This document shows positions 60,567 to 64,000 of a stretch of 64,000 nucleotides of DNA, one piece after another. Position 1 is the first letter of the stretch. Every line of letters begins with the position of its first letter. The notes beneath the pieces are model-generated. The model was not told the DNA's origin, made no database searches, and saw nothing but the letters and a program-made list of their open reading frames with translations. A program made the position numbers and the translations under genes. The stretch is taken from NCBI GenBank assembly GCA_019914995.1, contig CM034143.1, positions 3,474,501-3,538,500 on the forward strand. The letters are read 5' to 3'. Source of the stretch: Acanthochlamys bracteata (taxonomy: Eukaryota; Streptophyta; Magnoliopsida; Pandanales; Velloziaceae).

Positions 60567-61176
60567 TTGGGGTGGCAATATAAGGTCCGACTAGCGAACC
60601 TAATCTGAAACCAATTTATTTAAATTGGGTTTGAGTTTGATCTTAATTAGATCAGGTCAATTCTAAATCAATCTAAAGTTGACACACTAATTTAAATAGA
60701 TCTCGTTAGATTCTGATTGATTCGAAATTAATTTATTTAATTTGCATAATTATTTGTGTATTATATACTTAATAATTATGAAACATTTAGAATAATTATG
60801 TTAATTTTTAATTTCTTATATATATATATATATACATTTAAGAGGTGATGTACATATATCTTCACCCTAATATATATATATATTTATTTATATTAATTTA
60901 TTTTTTTGTTTTGTCAAAATTAATATTTTTGTTTGGATATATAATACATTATAATTTTCCACCTATTAATTTTAGAAATTAATTTTTATGATTCTTATTT
61001 TAATAATTTTGATTATTAAATAGGTCGATACGAGTTTGATTTAGTTATTAAATAGGTAGACTTAAAATTAATAATTTTGATCCATATAAATATATAAACC
61101 GGATTAGAACGATTTTGTTCTAAATATTATATATGCTAGTCTGAATGCGACTTGTTAATTCATATTGTCATTTCTA
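60567..61176. mobile_element. hAT-type MITE
   Basis: A 610-bp element with ends TTGGGGTGGCAATAT and ...ATTGTCATTTCTA. The target duplication tatcaaaa / aaccaaaa matches at 6 of 8 positions (60559-60566 and 61177-61184). The interior shares blocks with 6592-7112 and 23870-24434. The termini are more worn than in those copies, suggesting greater age. Confidence 0.78.
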
Positions 61177-61184
61177 AACCAAAA

Positions 61185-63305
61185 TAAGAAAGGGTATAAT
61201 GCAGCACTAGTAATGGTACATATCATAACATAGTTAAGAATACTATAAAGTTATGTGAATCAATAGCGAAGCACTGATTATAATAGAATCGGAATGCTAC
61301 AGAATTGTGCTTACTAGAAATATAACTATCACAAAATAAAACTAGAGGTGTTTCCATGCCCTTCGAATATGCCACATAATCTATAGCCGAATAGGTTCTA
61401 ATACTCTGCATTCACAAGCCATTTAATAGTATGGTACATTTTTACCCTACTCAAATTTGATTTCAATAGGGCAAGTTAATAAGCTTTTAAACAATGTTTA
61501 ATGCCAAAAGTGACGATTTAACATAATCGAGCAACTATTTCAATCCAAATCGAGATATCTCCTAGAGAAGAACACAAATTAGGTGGATGGAATTGAAATG
61601 TATTGACATAAGAACTTAATACATATCCTAAGGCTAAGAATTCAAGGTGATAGTCAAGATCAATATAAATTCACAGTACATTGCATGATAACATACCGCA
61701 GAAATAAGATGTCAAATTTTCACATCTCAAACCTTGAAATAGCTGTCCAGTCCTACAGACAATCACATATGTCTTATATACATAATGATATGACCTACAT
61801 GTTGCAATTGTGACTATTAAGAGTTGCACACATTTTGTTACAAAATGCCAACAAATATAAGATAGACCATAAAGTGCTTTAACAAGTGCATATGCGTGCA
61901 ATACATAACATGCCCATGCACTTGGCGTATGCACTGTGTCAGAGTAGGAGGGGAAGTATGAGAAAGGGATGTGCATATGCATACAATGGGTAGTTGTTGT
62001 TCTAACTCATTGCTTATGGGTGATGAGAACATCTACATTGTGTTAGAATAAATAAGATAGTGCTTTATAAAAAATCCATTGAGTCATCAGAGCATTCTCA
62101 CCTTATCAAAAAATTGAAATTTTATAGCAAGTGTCCTTAAGACCTAGCAAAACATAAAAGACATCACTAAAAATTCAAAAATACCGACTTTAGATCAAAC
62201 TTGAAATCAATCAAAACCATGAGCTTCAATTGAATACAAATAATAGATGGAACAAAAGGAATCATTGGAAGATAACAAACCGCACCTTGATTAAAATTTA
62301 TTGTGAGGGCATGAAAGTAGAGGCCAGTAATGATTATTGGCACGTGCAGTTAAAGAAGGAGCGTTCCCATTCTCCTTTCCAAACTTAATCTACAAAGAAA
62401 TAACAAAGACGAGAAACAAATTTCAGAAGAAAAGAGAAACCAACAAAGATTCAATTTGTATTGAATGAATTCAAATGGAAAACCAACATCCAGACATACT
62501 TGTGAAAGATAAGATACCGCAAACAGATTGAAAGTTCAAAATTTACTCTAAAGAAAAAGAAACAACAGCTGCTGCTCATTCCTAGGTGAAAATCAGTATG
62601 ATTGCGAGGTGAAATCAACGGTTGCAAGGAGATGATTAGTGGCTGCAAGGAATTGAAAGAAGAAGGATGGAGAAGGAATGCCTGAGGAGATCAAGAGGAA
62701 TTGAAAGAAGACCGCTATGGAAAGAGAAGGAAGAAGAAAAGCCTGATGATGAGAAGCTACATTCCAAACTTCAAATTTCTTCTACTACCTCCAAGCTATC
62801 TCGTAAAAGCCAAAAAAAAAAAAAAAAAACAAAAGAATAGCTCAATCTCAACGAGATAAAAATTACATAATGCATCGATTAAGGCACATAATGCATTACG
62901 CAGTTATCTTGACTCCGTCTTTCTATATGCAATAAAATGCATTGGTAAAAAGAATCAATTGAATCATCCCATACCAATCGAGTCTTTAGTAGGAAAGATA
63001 CTGTATAAAATGCAACATGTATTAGATAGTGATATACACGTATTGTCTTGTTTGTGATAAGCATTAATGAACACTTTAAGAAAAAAACATATAAATTAGA
63101 AACTTAATAAGATAATAATGAACGAAACTTATTAAATAATATGGTCACAATTTAGAATAAATATTTAAAAATATTAAAATAAATTCTCATGGTAGGACTC
63201 AAATTCGAATATGTTAAATAAGAGGCCACTATTAATACTGTGGATCACAACATATCTTTACAAGATTTCATAAAAAATTATTAATTAGAGTTGTGCAACT
63301 TTTTG
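61185..63305. other. Unassigned sequence with an A18 run
   Basis: No recognised gene. The block at about 62560-62760 is GA-rich on the plus strand. An uninterrupted run of 18 A lies at 62812-62829 and could be the tail of an old retroposed transcript, but no duplicated flanks are evident. Confidence 0.4.
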
Positions 63306-64000
63306 TAGGGGTGACAATTTGGATTCGTGGGTCGATTTCGGTTCGACTCATTTAATAATCGAGTCAAATTCGTTCAACTCTAATCTAACAGATGAATTTA
63401 TACAGGTCAAAATTGTATAATTCTAATCTAACCTATTAATAACCGGATCAAATTCGAATCGATCAATTTAATAATTAAAATTATTAATTTTATATTTTTA
63501 AAATTCAGCGAAATTATAAGATCAATTGTAATGAAATACACGATGTTCTTAATGACGAGATATAGTGAATACTCGTCAAAATGTGCATTCTTTAGTATCT
63601 TCATCGGTCCTTAAAATATTCAAAAAAATTTTATTTTTATTTTTATTTTTTGAAAATATGTGTTGACAGCTGAAATTTTATGATTATAAATATATACTAA
63701 TAATTTTGATAAACATAACTATCTAACAAACTTTTGTTAAAATTGTTTATACAAAATTCAAATTCGTCATTATAGAAACACCTACATAGTAATACTTTCG
63801 ATAATATTATGATTCTCATCTTACACTATTTTACTAAGATATAAAAATAACAATTAATTATAAATACTATATAATTTAATAATTTATAAATTACTATTAT
63901 ATATTATTTTTATTGCTAATATTTTAATATACAGAAAAGAAAAATCAAATATTATTTTTCAAAATATGATAATTCGGATTGGTGGGTCAATTTTCGGTTA
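63306..64000. mobile_element. hAT-type MITE, long form, running off the window
   Basis: It starts TAGGGGTGACAATTTGG and follows the long-form MITE at 25330-26158 through the same central blocks (gacgagatatagtgaat, gacagctgaaattttatgatta, cataactatctaacaa). It reaches the second terminal-type block (aattcggattggtgggtcaa) at the window edge. The right end and target duplication lie outside. Confidence 0.85.

Noticed and set aside
1-64000. tRNA, rRNA or other structural RNA genes
   Set aside because: I scanned for tRNA-like clover-leaf and internal promoter motifs and noticed only retroelement primer-binding sites; a covariance-model search would be needed to exclude small RNAs.
1-64000. A novel multi-gene system or gene cluster
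   Set aside because: Only one apparently intact gene is present. The remainder is transposon-derived or unassigned, and the genes show no functional linkage.

Overview
The window looks like nuclear DNA of a flowering plant, probably a eudicot. It is AT-rich, has GT-AG introns, and carries plant-type transposons (hAT, FAR1/MULE, PIF/Harbinger, Ty1/copia, Ty3/gypsy of the Athila/Tat and chromovirus lineages). It also carries one complete plant SABATH methyltransferase gene and the tail of a COP9 signalosome subunit 3 (CSN3) gene. I cannot name the species. It reads as a gene-poor intergenic region in which most bases come from nested transposable elements.

Layout. 1-2.85 kb: decayed hAT transposase gene with a palindromic 70-bp repeat array behind it. 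3.5-13.9 kb: broken Athila/Tat-type gypsy element that received a hAT-type MITE (6592-7112, perfect 8-bp target duplication) and a solo copia LTR (9934-11444). 13.9-16.6 kb: FAR1-type MULE remnant, hairpin repeats and unassigned sequence. 16.75-18.38 kb: non-autonomous PIF/Harbinger-like element with TAA target duplication. 18.4-19.3 kb: possible 5' portion of a minus-strand host gene. 19.76-21.93 kb: small young copia element with matching 225-bp LTRs. 22.3 kb: short charged open frame. 23-27 kb: AT-rich DNA with two hAT-type MITEs and a tandem duplication.

27.4-31.1 kb (minus strand): a four-exon SABATH methyltransferase of 370 codons with all junctions in phase. Its first intron holds a chromovirus fragment and a MITE remnant. 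This is the only gene here that I judge potentially functional.

31.7-44 kb: MITEs, a broken minus-strand copia element (33.0-36.5), a small gypsy element with two LTRs but only gag/protease-like sequence (38.1-41.1), and unassigned DNA. 44.1-55.8 kb: a nest of copia, a second copy of the solo-type LTR in inverted orientation, a minus-strand chromovirus fragment, an Athila/Tat fragment and a 2.6-kb PIF/Harbinger-like element inside it. 59.0-59.6 kb: CSN3 pseudogene. 60.6-64 kb: two more hAT-type MITEs and unassigned sequence.

I see no operon-like or multi-gene system. The most notable items are the intact SABATH gene with a repeat-filled intron, the palindromic array after the hAT gene, the MITE family with readable target duplications, the short copia element whose gag, protease and RNase H share one frame, and the CSN3 remnant.
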